From assembly GCA_016702505.1 (NCBI GenBank), contig JADJDU010000011.1, forward strand, positions 1 through 64,000: a stretch of 64,000 nucleotides of DNA. The letters run 5' to 3'. Below, piece after piece: positions 8,363 through 17,200 of this stretch. Numbering within the stretch: the stretch's first letter is position 1; the number at the start of each line of letters is the position of its first letter. This DNA comes from Microthrixaceae bacterium (lineage in GTDB: Bacteria > Actinomycetota > Acidimicrobiia > Acidimicrobiales > Iamiaceae). The translations under genes were made by a program, and so were the position numbers. Under the pieces are notes generated by a model that was given only the letters and a program-made list of their open reading frames with translations, did no database searches and had not been told where the DNA came from.

Positions 8363-9163
8363 GTGCCCGAGCTGCCCGAGGTCGAGACGGTCAGAAGGGG
8401 CCTGGCCCCGCTCGTGACCGGGCGACGAATACAGAATGCCGGCAGCCACCCCTCGGACCGCTTCCAGGCCGCTATCGAGGCCGAGGGGCACGTGATCACC
8501 GGCGTCGACCGACGGGGAAAGTACCTGTTGGTCACCCTCGACGACGGACGCCGGCTGGTCGTGCACCTGGGTATGACCGGTCAACTTCGAGTCGACCCCG
8601 AGTTCACACCCGCCGATCGGTACGACCGGGCTTGGTGGAATCTCGACGACGGGACCCGTTTGGCCTTGCGAGACGTTCGACGATTCGGTCGGGTGGCGGT
8701 GGTCGACCAGGACCTGTCATCGCTGCCCACGCTGGCCGCGCTCGGACCGGAGCCGTTCGATGCCGAGTTCACACCGGCCAGCCTGTGGTCGGCGCTGCGT
8801 CGAAGTAGCCAGCCGGTCAAGACCCAGCTCCTCAGCCAACGCCCGGTGGCTGGCGTCGGGAACATCTATGCCGATGAAGCCCTATGGTCCGCCCGGCTCC
8901 ATCCAGCCAGCCGCCGGATTAGTCGCCCGGCGGCCACTCGGCTTCACGCCGCCATCCGCGAGGTCTTGTCCGCTGGCATCGATAACGGAGGCACGACGCT
9001 GCGCGACTACCGGGCGGTGGACGGCTCCACCGGTTCGAACCAGCTTCACCTGGCCTGCTACGGCCGAGCCGGCGAACCGTGCCCGCGATGCCAGACAACG
9101 CTCCGGCGGTCGGTGGTCGCGGGCCGCGGCACCACGCACTGCCCAACATGCCAGCGGCGGTGA
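8363..9163 (+). CDS. mutM: Formamidopyrimidine-DNA glycosylase (Fpg/MutM)
   Basis: Base-excision repair glycosylase/AP lyase that removes 8-oxoguanine and FaPy lesions. The 266-residue product begins VPELPEVETVRRG, so Pro2 (the catalytic N terminus after Met removal) and Glu3 are present. The conserved Lys is in RRGKYLLV, the helix-two-turn-helix in VAGVGNIYADEALW, and the C-terminal zinc finger has CPRC and CPTC pairs. The GTG at 8363 is fixed by the mandatory Pro2. It is divergent from the FecR-like gene with only 36 bp between the starts. Confidence 0.96.
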   Translation: MPELPEVETVRRGLAPLVTGRRIQNAGSHPSDRFQAAIEAEGHVITGVDRRGKYLLVTLDDGRRLVVHLGMTGQLRVDPEFTPADRYDRAWWNLDDGTRLALRDVRRFGRVAVVDQDLSSLPTLAALGPEPFDAEFTPASLWSALRRSSQPVKTQLLSQRPVAGVGNIYADEALWSARLHPASRRISRPAATRLHAAIREVLSAGIDNGGTTLRDYRAVDGSTGSNQLHLACYGRAGEPCPRCQTTLRRSVVAGRGTTHCPTCQRR

Positions 9164-9530
9164 TCACCTGGGTATCCGCTCACCTCCTTATCCTGGATCC
9201 ACCGATCGACCTTGGGTCGTGTTCGATTGTCCCTGGTCACCCGGGCGAATCCGGCTCTATGTGCGCCCACAATTGGGGCTCGACTGCCTGACGAGCTGAA
9301 GTCACAGGACTGGGCGGGGGTTCGGGGGCAGAGCCCTTCGTGGCGGAGCCCCCGAGACCTGCGGAGATCGGCTTCGCCGGTCGCAGCAGCGAAGACGTCG
9401 GCCGTCAGGCCGGCGACCCAACTCCGCCGGAAGGCTCTGCCTTTCGGCGGATCCAGGCTTATATTCCCCCACGTCGCCCCGGCATCGGGCGGCGCCCTGA
9501 CCGGAACGGCCCCGGTGTACCTTGCCCGCC
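9164..9530. repeat. Non-coding stretch with GC-rich hairpins
   Basis: 367 bp between mutM and the SDR gene with no credible gene. It holds a hairpin with arms at 9322-9329 and 9348-9355 (TCGGGGGC/GCCCCCGA), GC-skewed runs, and one copy of the 27-bp dispersed palindrome at 9424-9450. Confidence 0.6.
9424..9450. repeat. 27-bp dispersed palindrome, copy 1
   Basis: Arms CCGCCGGAAGGC and GCCTTTCGGCGG around TCT; the only imperfection is one G-T wobble. Closely related copies sit at 35170-35196 and 45897-45923, each of the same length with a 3-nt loop. The repeat resembles REP-type or terminator elements. Confidence 0.75.
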
Positions 9531-10334
9531 ATGACCGACACTGACCACCACATCGCCCCCACCTCCCCAGCCGACCTGTTCTCGGTGGCCGGCAAGACGG
9601 TGGTCGTCACCGGTGGCACCAGCGGAATAGGCAAGATGATCGCAGCTGGGTTCGTGGCCGGCGGGGCCGAGGTGATCGTGGCGTCACGAAAGCCCGATGC
9701 CTGCCAGGCCACGGTGGACGATCTGTCTCGCTTCGGCACCATCAGCGCCATTCCCGCCAACCTGTCCACCGAGGATGGGTGCCGCACCTTCGCCGAATCG
9801 GTGGCCGCCAGCCATCCCGAGGTTCACGTGCTGGTCAACAACGCCGGAGCAACCTGGGGTGCTCCCTTGGACCAACACGACGCCTCGTCGTGGAACCGGG
9901 TCCTCGACCTCAACGTGCAAGGCGTGTTCCACACCACGAGGTACCTGCTTCCCCAGCTACGGGCTGCCGCCCGCCCCGAGGACCCGGCCAGGGTGATCAA
10001 CGTCGGCTCCATCGACGGCATCCACGTGCCGATCCTGGAGACCTATTCGTACTCGTCGTCCAAAGCCGCCGTACATCAGTTGACGAGGCACCTGGCCAAG
10101 CATCTGGCCCCCGAGGTCACGGTGAACGCGGTAGCTCCCGGCCCGTTCCCGTCCAAGATGATGCGGGCCACGCTGGAGGTGGCCGGAGACGCCATCGCCG
10201 CCGGCACCGCTCTGAAGCGGATCGGCCGAGACGACGACATGGCCGGGGTGGCCTTGTTCTTGGCATCGCGAGCGGGCTCGTATCTGACGGGTACCGTCAT
10301 CCCGGTTGACGGTGGCATGGCCACCACCAAATGA
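9531..10334 (+). CDS. Short-chain dehydrogenase/reductase
   Basis: NAD(P)-dependent oxidoreductase with a classical SDR Rossmann fold, 267 residues. It has the cofactor motif TGGTSGIG (27-34), NNAG, the catalytic Ser in NVGSIDG, the YxxxK pair in SYSSSKAAV (about 172-176) and the C-terminal TGTVIPVDGG loop of the 3-oxoacyl-ACP reductase-like group. The ATG at 9531 is used; a TTG three codons earlier is also in frame. It may be co-transcribed with the Thr-rich protein 37 bp downstream. The substrate is not predictable. Confidence 0.92.
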   Translation: MTDTDHHIAPTSPADLFSVAGKTVVVTGGTSGIGKMIAAGFVAGGAEVIVASRKPDACQATVDDLSRFGTISAIPANLSTEDGCRTFAESVAASHPEVHVLVNNAGATWGAPLDQHDASSWNRVLDLNVQGVFHTTRYLLPQLRAAARPEDPARVINVGSIDGIHVPILETYSYSSSKAAVHQLTRHLAKHLAPEVTVNAVAPGPFPSKMMRATLEVAGDAIAAGTALKRIGRDDDMAGVALFLASRAGSYLTGTVIPVDGGMATTK

Positions 10335-10371
10335 CCTGGCTTCAGTGACCTGATCCTGCCGAGGAGAACCG

Positions 10372-10932
10372 GTGAGCGACGACAACGACCCGACCCGAGC
10401 CTGGCGACCCGACGACACCGGTGCTTGGGCTCCCACCTCTGGCGAGGACGCCACTCAGGCGTGGAGCACTGCGCCCACCGACGGAGCCATCGACCCCACA
10501 CCCACTCCACCCGCGGGCTACTACGTCCCAGCCCCGGACCCCGCCGCTGTCGCCGCGGCTACCCCGGTTGGCGCAGCTCTGCCCGATGACCGATACCGGC
10601 CCGAGGAACCTCGTCGGTCGAGCACCGGCGCCCTGGTCGCCGTGGTCGTCTTGCTGACGCTCATCGCCGTGGTGGCGGTGGCGTTGGTGATCGTTTCGGG
10701 ATCGGGCGACGACTCGCCGACCACCACCGTTCCGGTGGAAACCAGCACCACCACCAGTACCACCGAACCGACCACCACGACCGAGGCCACAACCACGACC
10801 ACCGAGGCCACAACCACCACGACCGAGGCCACAACCACGACCACCGAGGCCACCACCACCACGACCGAGGCCACAACCACGACCACCGAGGCCACAACCA
10901 CCACGACCGAGGCCGAGACACCCGGCGGCTGA
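10372..10932 (+). CDS. Single-pass membrane protein with Thr-rich tandem repeats
   Basis: An uncharacterised 186-residue protein starting at GTG 10372, after a GGAG ribosome site. The N-terminal 80 residues are acidic and proline-rich (SDDNDPTRAW onward) and cytoplasmic in type. One transmembrane helix (about 84-106, GALVAVVVLLTLIAVVAVAL) is followed by an extracellular Thr-rich stalk with six exact 7-residue units EATTTTT, encoded by 21-bp DNA repeats, ending EAETPGG. Such mucin-like stalks are often O-glycosylated cell-surface spacers in actinobacteria. No enzymatic domain is present, and the copy number is likely variable. Confidence 0.8.
   Translation: MSDDNDPTRAWRPDDTGAWAPTSGEDATQAWSTAPTDGAIDPTPTPPAGYYVPAPDPAAVAAATPVGAALPDDRYRPEEPRRSSTGALVAVVVLLTLIAVVAVALVIVSGSGDDSPTTTVPVETSTTTSTTEPTTTTEATTTTTEATTTTTEATTTTTEATTTTTEATTTTTEATTTTTEAETPGG
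10780..10920 (+). repeat. 21-bp tandem repeat encoding EATTTTT
   Basis: Six in-frame copies of a 21-bp unit (GAGGCC followed by ACA/ACC/ACG Thr codons), ending in a seventh partial unit. The units vary only in synonymous Thr codons, so selection acts on the peptide. It lies in the stalk of the membrane protein. Confidence 0.85.
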
Positions 10933-11052
10933 AGCCCGGCATCGACCGACCGGCCTCGGGTGGTGGGTCGTGCTAGCGACCGTGGCACTGCCGAGCAACG
11001 GCGCGTGGATCACCAAGCCAAGCGGCGCTGATCGGTCAGATGGAGCTGCCAG

Positions 11053-12189
11053 TCAGATGGCGCTGCTCAGCTCCGCCTGACCGAGAGCGAAGGACTCGTA
11101 CTCGTCGCTGGTGTCGGTCCAGTCCTCGAACTGGATCACGCCCAGCTCCCCGAACCGCTGACGGAGCCAGCCGTCCCCGGCATCGAGAAGTCCCAGCTTC
11201 TTACAGTTGGGCACGATCTTGGAGAACAGCATCTGCTGGAAGACCTGCCGTCCCGGATCGTTCATGGCGAACTGGACGGCGCCCTTGACGTCGACGTCGA
11301 GGCGGTGCAACACCTCCTGCATCAGGAGGCGGTCTCGCATTCGCACCGCGGCTTCGAAGGCGAACTCCTGACGTTCGCGGATCTCGGCCAGGGTGAGCTC
11401 CTGGTAGTACTCCTTGAGGGTGAGAACACCAAAGGCCACGTGGCGGGCTTCGTCGCTCATCACATAGCGCAGGAGTTGCTTGAGCAGCGGCTCAGGAGTG
11501 GTCATGTGCATGAAGCCGAAGGCGGCCAGGGCTAGGCCTTCAACCATGATCTGCATGCCGAGGTAGGTGAGGTCCCAGCGGGAATCTTCGATGATGTCGT
11601 CGAGCAGCAGGCCGAGGTGGGCGTTCAGCGGGTAGTGGCCGTCGAGCTTCGAGTCGAGGTAGCGGGCGAACACCTCGACGTGACGGGCCTCGTCCATCAC
11701 CTGGGTGGCGGCGTAGTACTTGGCGTCGATCCACGGAACCGTCTCCACGATCTTGGCCGTGCAGATGAGCGCCCCCTGTTCGCCGTGCATGAACTGGCTC
11801 AACATCCAGTTGTTGGATTCGAGCGCCAGCTCGTCGAACTGGGCGTCCGACCACTTCTCGAACGGGGTTCCGCGGGTGTTCTCCTTGCGGAGCTCGGGGG
11901 TCATGCCGAACTGGGCTCGTTGCAGCTCGACGAGGTCCATGGGGTCGACGGCGGTCTCCCACGGGAGGTCGGTCTCACCGTTCCACTGGGACACCTTGGC
12001 CTTCTCGTAGAGCTTGTTGAGGGCCGGGCGTCGACCCTTCTCGTAGTCCCAGGTGAAGATGGCATCCGCGTGATCCTTGACCGCTCGGATGTTGGCCTCG
12101 CCGTCTTCGGCGGCGACGGCCATGATGGCCTCTATGGCCTCGATGTCGTTGACATCGGCACGGCCGATGAGGTCTTCGGTGGTGGACAT
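11053..12189 (-). CDS. Ferritin-like diiron protein (R2/oxygenase superfamily)
   Basis: A 378-residue four-helix-bundle protein with the complete carboxylate-bridged diiron ligand set: E137 (HGEQGA), E167-x2-H170 (MDEARH), E217 (MVEGLA) and E247-x2-H250 (SDEARH). This E, ExxH, E, ExxH pattern is shared by ribonucleotide reductase R2, R2-like ligand-binding oxidases and AurF-type N-oxygenases. Length and motifs do not match a class I R2, since no radical Tyr context is recognisable, so a diiron oxidase/oxygenase is the best call. It is downstream of the amidohydrolase on the same strand, with a palindrome 42 bp before its own start. Confidence 0.82.
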   Translation of the reverse strand: MSTTEDLIGRADVNDIEAIEAIMAVAAEDGEANIRAVKDHADAIFTWDYEKGRRPALNKLYEKAKVSQWNGETDLPWETAVDPMDLVELQRAQFGMTPELRKENTRGTPFEKWSDAQFDELALESNNWMLSQFMHGEQGALICTAKIVETVPWIDAKYYAATQVMDEARHVEVFARYLDSKLDGHYPLNAHLGLLLDDIIEDSRWDLTYLGMQIMVEGLALAAFGFMHMTTPEPLLKQLLRYVMSDEARHVAFGVLTLKEYYQELTLAEIRERQEFAFEAAVRMRDRLLMQEVLHRLDVDVKGAVQFAMNDPGRQVFQQMLFSKIVPNCKKLGLLDAGDGWLRQRFGELGVIQFEDWTDTSDEYESFALGQAELSSAI

Positions 12190-12365
12190 TCCCCGGTCCC
12201 TTCAGTTCTCTACCGGCCGTCCCCTGACGACCGATAATGAACGTTATCGGGCCGAAGGGCCCAGATCCATGAGCAATTTGTCACAGCTCATTTTGGAGGC
12301 GAGCCATCAGGCGGGCTGACCCAGCAATACGGCATGGGTCACACCAAGTGTCGGCTCTGGTCGGG
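12190..12365. other. Intergenic region with two inverted repeats
   Basis: 176 bp between the amidohydrolase stop and the diiron gene start. It contains CCGATAA-N6-TTATCGG (12231-12250) and ATGAGC-N11-GCTCAT (12269-12291), the latter followed by TTT and readable as a weak terminator or a second operator. No gene seen. Confidence 0.5.
12231..12250. promoter_or_regulatory. Inverted repeat CCGATAA-N6-TTATCGG
   Basis: Perfect 7-bp arms with a 6-bp spacer, ending 42 bp upstream of the diiron gene start. Size and placement fit a dimeric repressor operator. A second inverted repeat, ATGAGC-N11-GCTCAT, lies at 12269-12291. Confidence 0.5.
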
Positions 12366-13277
12366 TCAGGCGATACCGGCCTGCCCGAACACCCGGTTGG
12401 CGTTCTCTCGCAGGAACTTGGGCCAGACTTCATCTCGCAACGGAACCGTCGGGAGTTCGGCGTGGATGCGATCCAGCGTCAGGCCTGCGGCCCAGTACCC
12501 GGCATGGATGATCTTGTCGGCCCCACGAGTGTTGGCGAAGTCCAAGATGTCCTTGGGGTAGTACTTCGGGGCGAAGGCCGACGTCGAGTAGTACAGGTTG
12601 GGGAACTTCAGCAGCATCTTGACCATCAGCTCGGTCCAGGGCTCCCCACCGTGGCGGGTCACGATCTTCAACTCGGGGAAGAAGCAGCAAACCTCGTCGA
12701 GCAGGATCGGCAGTTGGGGCGCCATGGGGATCCGAGGTCCGGGCACACCCACGTAGAGAACGATCGGCAGGTTGACCTCCACGCACTTGGCGTAGATCGG
12801 GTACATCTTCTTGTCGTCGATGGCCACCGACGGCTGGAGCGCCGTGCCCCACACGTGTACGGCCTTGAGTTGGGAACCCCACTCCTCCACCGCCCGGTCG
12901 ATGGTTCGCAGGGCTTCCATACCCTGGTTGGGGTCGGCGTTGATGAGCCCCCAGAACCGATCCGGATGGTCTCTCAATGCCCGCTTGCCCAGTTCTCGCT
13001 CGGTGACGTTGGTGAGGAAGCGGGTGATCCCGAACCGGTCCATCTCGGCGAGGGTCAACTCCAGCGGGTCGTCGATCTCGTCCCAGCTCGGAACGTCCTT
13101 GAACATGTAGCCCGCTGGCATCTCCATGGTCTGGGTCTCTTGGTCCAGCGACGCCTTTCGGATGTAGTCGTAGACCTTGGCCTTGGCCGCCTTGACGTCG
13201 GGGAAGGACAGGAAGGTGTCGACTATTCCGCCGGCACGGGCGGCGTCGAAGGCAGCGTTTCCAGTGGGCTCAGGCAT
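12366..13277 (-). CDS. Amidohydrolase family 2 protein (ACMSD-like fold)
   Basis: TIM-barrel protein of the amidohydrolase_2 superfamily, 303 residues from the ATG at 13277. Recognisable parts are FWGLINADPNQG, VHVWGTALQPS, PIVLYVGVPG, KIVTRHGGEPW and the C-terminal RENANRVFG motif. Typical metal ligands are not all there: the N-terminal HxH is replaced by VDTFLSF, and the late Asp (usually GSDWP) by HAGYWAAG. It may use a different metal set or have lost hydrolytic activity. It is preceded by a KstR-like operator at 13301-13314 and followed by the diiron gene, so both may belong to a sterol or lipid degradation regulon. Confidence 0.82.
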   Translation of the reverse strand: MPEPTGNAAFDAARAGGIVDTFLSFPDVKAAKAKVYDYIRKASLDQETQTMEMPAGYMFKDVPSWDEIDDPLELTLAEMDRFGITRFLTNVTERELGKRALRDHPDRFWGLINADPNQGMEALRTIDRAVEEWGSQLKAVHVWGTALQPSVAIDDKKMYPIYAKCVEVNLPIVLYVGVPGPRIPMAPQLPILLDEVCCFFPELKIVTRHGGEPWTELMVKMLLKFPNLYYSTSAFAPKYYPKDILDFANTRGADKIIHAGYWAAGLTLDRIHAELPTVPLRDEVWPKFLRENANRVFGQAGIA

Positions 13278-13300
13278 GCCCGCACCCTACCCGGCAGGAC

Positions 13301-13314
13301 TAGAACACGTTCTA
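13301..13314. promoter_or_regulatory. KstR-like operator TAGAACACGTTCTA
   Basis: Perfect 6-bp inverted repeat (TAGAAC/GTTCTA) with a 2-bp spacer, 23 bp upstream of the amidohydrolase start. It agrees with the TnnAACnnGTTnnA consensus bound by the TetR-family cholesterol-catabolism repressor KstR in mycobacteria and rhodococci. The KstR gene is not in this window. Confidence 0.65.
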
Positions 13315-13406
13315 ATAGGCCGGCGGCCAGATCCGGAGCCGTTCTTCCTCGGCCATGTAGCTCGTTTCCTCGGTCATGTTGTTCCGCGATCGGCCATCAT
13401 TTGCCC

Positions 13407-14183
13407 ATGCGAGGTGCCTGGGTTGCCGCCCTGTTGATGATCACCGCTCTCACCGGCTGTGGCGACGACGGCACCCCCGTCACCCAAACCGATACCTCCA
13501 GGGCGACCGTCACCACCGAAGCCACGGGCACCACCGAAGCGACCGGCACCACCCAAGCCACTGGCACCGAGTCCCAACCTGAGACCACGACCTCGAGCCC
13601 CGCTGGGGCGGTCACCTATCGGCACCGGGCCGAGGCGTTCACCTACGTGCAGCGAGGTGACGACACCGCCATCATCGGCGACTCAGATGTGATCATCACC
13701 CAGGCCGGGGAGGCCCCGATCGGCTGCTGGGACCGGGACCAAGGCTGGGAGTGCCTCTCCTTCGCTGCCGACTCCACGCTCGGCTCGCTGTCCGCCCTCG
13801 GGAGCTTCGCCGCCATCATCGACCAACTCCCGCCCGCCGACCAGCTCCCCGAGGCACAGACAGTGACGGGGCGCGCCGCTCGTTGTGGGTCCATCGACGC
13901 GTCCGAAGACCTCCTGGAAGCCATTACCTACTTCAGCGGGACCGACGTGAACCGAGGCGCCCTCGACAGGGACCCGACGGCTCTGTGCCTGGACGAGCAG
14001 ACAGGTCTGCTCTTGTCATTGCGGACCCCGGTACCGGGCAAGGACGGGGCGGTCGAGATCATCTCGACCGACTTCCGCCCCGCCACCGACGAGGACTTCA
14101 CCCCCCCGGCACCGGTACTACCCGGCGCCGAGATCGACCTGAACGACCCCGACCTGGACCAGGACTGCTGCGACGGTTCCTGA
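13407..14183 (+). CDS. Secreted lipoprotein of unknown function
   Basis: A 258-residue protein from the ATG at 13407, beginning with a lipoprotein signal peptide: positive MRGAWVA, a hydrophobic core, then the lipobox LTGC with the acylated Cys. A Thr-rich linker with ATGTTE-type repeats leads to a folded domain (about 70-250) with conserved-looking Cys pairs (GCWDRDQGWEC, RCGSID, LCLD), ending in CCDGS. No family is recognised. The open frame extends far upstream but is antisense to the amidohydrolase gene. It probably sits on the outer face of the cell membrane. Confidence 0.8.
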   Translation: MRGAWVAALLMITALTGCGDDGTPVTQTDTSRATVTTEATGTTEATGTTQATGTESQPETTTSSPAGAVTYRHRAEAFTYVQRGDDTAIIGDSDVIITQAGEAPIGCWDRDQGWECLSFAADSTLGSLSALGSFAAIIDQLPPADQLPEAQTVTGRAARCGSIDASEDLLEAITYFSGTDVNRGALDRDPTALCLDEQTGLLLSLRTPVPGKDGAVEIISTDFRPATDEDFTPPAPVLPGAEIDLNDPDLDQDCCDGS

Positions 14184-14243
14184 CCGCGGTTCCAGTCGAG
14201 CCCGTGCGATCCCGACAGGGAGCAAACCTGGCGGCGAACGCTC

Positions 14244-17200
14244 TCAGGCGAAGGTCTCGTCCATGAGCTGGTTCTGCTCTTGGACATGGATGGCGTGGCT
14301 ACCGGTTGCCGGGCTACCCGACCCGGTACGCGAAACCTGGCGGAACTTCATCCGTTCGGGTACCAGCGGCCGCAGCCTCTCTGACACGAACGCCCGCGGC
14401 CCCATGTTGTCTGGCTCTTCTTGCAGCCAGGTGACGTCGGCGGCATTGGGGTAGCTGGCCAGCAGGTCGGTGATCTGGGCGTATGGGAACGGGTAGAGCT
14501 GCTCGATCCTCACCACCGCGGCGGAGTGGTTGCGCTCGTCCCGACGGGCCATGGCGTCGTAGGCGACCTTGCCCGAACAGAACACCACCCTGGTGACCGC
14601 CGAGCGGTCGGTGACGTGGGGATCGTCGATCAGCTCCCGGAACGAACCCTGGGTCAGCTCCTCGATCGGCGAACGGGCCTGCTTGGCCCGCAGCAACGAC
14701 TTGGGGGTCATCACCACCAACGGCTTGCGGACATCGCGACGGATCTGGCGGCGCAGCAGGTGGAAGTACTGGGCCGAGGTGGTGGCGTTGGCCACCTGGA
14801 TGTTGTCCTCGGCGCACAGCGTGAGGAAGCGCTCCACCCGTCCCGAGGAATGCTCGGGTCCCTGACCCTCGAGACCGTGGGGCAGCAGCAACACCAGACC
14901 AGAGGTCTGGCCCCACTTGTCCTCGGCCGCCACCATGTACTGGTCGATCACGATCATGGCCCCGTTGACGAAGTCTCCGAACTGCGCCTCCCAGCACACC
15001 AGAGCGTCCTTGGCCACCACCGAGTAGCCGTACTCGAAGCCCATGGCCGCGTACTCGCTAAGCAGCGAGTCATAGATCCAAAACTTGCCCTGATCGTCGG
15101 CCAGGTGGGCCAGAGGCGCGTATTCCTCGCCAGTGCCATAGTCCGACAGCACCGAGTGTCGTTGGGAGAACGTGCCCCGCCGTGAGTCCTGGCCGGCGAA
15201 ACGGATGTTGTTCCCCTCCAGCAGGATCGAGCCCATGGCCAGGGCTTCTGCCGTAGCCCAGTCGACCTCGCCATCGTTGACCATCTTCGTTCGGGCCTCG
15301 AACTGCTTGGCCAGCTTGGGGTGAACGGTGAAGCCCTCGGGCACGCTCGACATCACCGAGTAGATGCGGTCGAGGGTGGGCCGATCGACTCCGGTGTCGA
15401 TGGTGGGTAGCACGCCGACCGCGGGCGGCACCGGCTTGGCGATCACCTCGGTGTCGGGCTTGGCATCACGGGTCTCTGTCAGCGCGGTCTGGAGCCGGGC
15501 GCTGAAGTCGTCCAGCGCCTTCTCGGCGTCTTCGATCGAGATGTCTCCCCGCTTGACCAGAGCTTCGGTGTAGATCTTGCGGACCGATCGGCGGGCGTCG
15601 ATCCGCTTGTACATGAGGGGCTGGGTGTAGCTGGGGTCGTCGCCCTCGTTGTGACCGTGGCGGCGGTAGCAGACCATGTCGATGACGACGTCCTTGCGGA
15701 AGGTCTGACGGAACCGGTAGGCGAGGCGGGCAACCCGAACGCACGCCTCGGGATCATCACCGTTCACGTGGAAGATCGGCGCCTCGATCATCTTGGCCAC
15801 ATCGGTGCAGTACTCAGATGAACGAGCCGAGTCAGGTGAAGTGGTGAACCCGAGTTGGTTGTTGATGATCAGGTGGATCGTTCCACCGACCCGGTAGCCC
15901 TTGATCGTCGAGCAGTTGAGGGTCTCGGCCACCACGCCTTGGCCGGCGAAGGCGGCATCGCCGTGCAACAGCACAGGCAGCACCGAGAACGCCTCGGGAT
16001 CGTTGATGCGGTCCTGCATGGCCCGCACCATGCCTTCGACCACCGGGTTGACCGTCTCGAGGTGGCTCGGGTTGGCCGCCAGCTCCAGCTCGATGGAGTT
16101 GCCGGCCCGGCTGGTGAAGGTGCCGGTCTGACCCAGGTGGTACTTGACGTCGCCCGACCCTTGGGTGGATTCGGGGTCGATGAACCCCTCGAACTCCCGG
16201 AAGAGCTGGTCGTAGCTCTTGCCCACGATGTTGGTGAGCACGTTGAGCCGACCGCGGTGGGCCATGCCCATGACCGCACCCTTCAGGCCATCGTCGGCGG
16301 CGGCGCCGAGCACCGCGTCGAGCACCGGAATGGCCGACTCGGCACCCTCGATACCGAACCGCTTCTGCCCCACGTACTTTGTGGCCAGGAACTTCTCGAT
16401 GGCTTCGGCCGCGTTCAGGCGCCCCAGGATGTGACGTTGCTCGTCAGCGTCGATCCGGTCGGTGACGCCCTCGACCTGGGACTGGATCCACCGCTTCTGC
16501 TCGGGATCTGAGATGTGCATGTACTCGATGCCCACGGTCCGGCAATAGGCGTCGCGCAACACGTGGAGGAGGTCACCCAGCTTCATGCGGGTACGCCCTG
16601 ACACTCCACCGCACAAGAACTCCCGATCGAGGTCCCAGATCGTCAGGCCGTAGGTGGCGGGGTCGAGCTCGGTGTGCAGCACCGGTTCCTTCCACGCCAG
16701 CGGGTCCAGATCCGCGATCAAGTGGCCCCGCACCCGGTGCTGGTTGATCAGCGTCTGCACGTGCATCTGCTTTTCCAGCCGGGCTTGTTCCTTGTCTGCG
16801 GGGTTGTCGTCTACCCGCCACTGAACCGCCTCGTAGGGAACTCCCAGCGACCGGAAGGCATCGTCGTAGAAGCCGTCTCCACCCATTAGGAGCTCTTGGA
16901 TCCGCTTGAGGAACAACCCCGATTCGGCACCCTGGATGATGCGGTGGTCGTAGGTGGAGGTGATGGTCATCACCTTGGACACACCGAGCTCGGCCAGTGC
17001 CTGCTCATCGGCCCCTCCGAAGGCCGCCGGGTAGTCCAGACGGCCGACGCCCACGATCACGCCTTGGCCCGGCATGAGACGAGGTACCGACTGGACCGTG
17101 CCGATCGTGCCGGGGTTGGTGAGGGTGATGGTGGCGCCGGCGAAGTCGTCGGGGGTGAGCTTGTTGTTGCGGACTTTTCGGATCAGGTCCTCATAGGCAC

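Noticed and set aside
12348..13406. Upstream extension of the lipoprotein frame
   Set aside because: Antisense to the amidohydrolase; the lipoprotein signal peptide at 13407 fixes the start.
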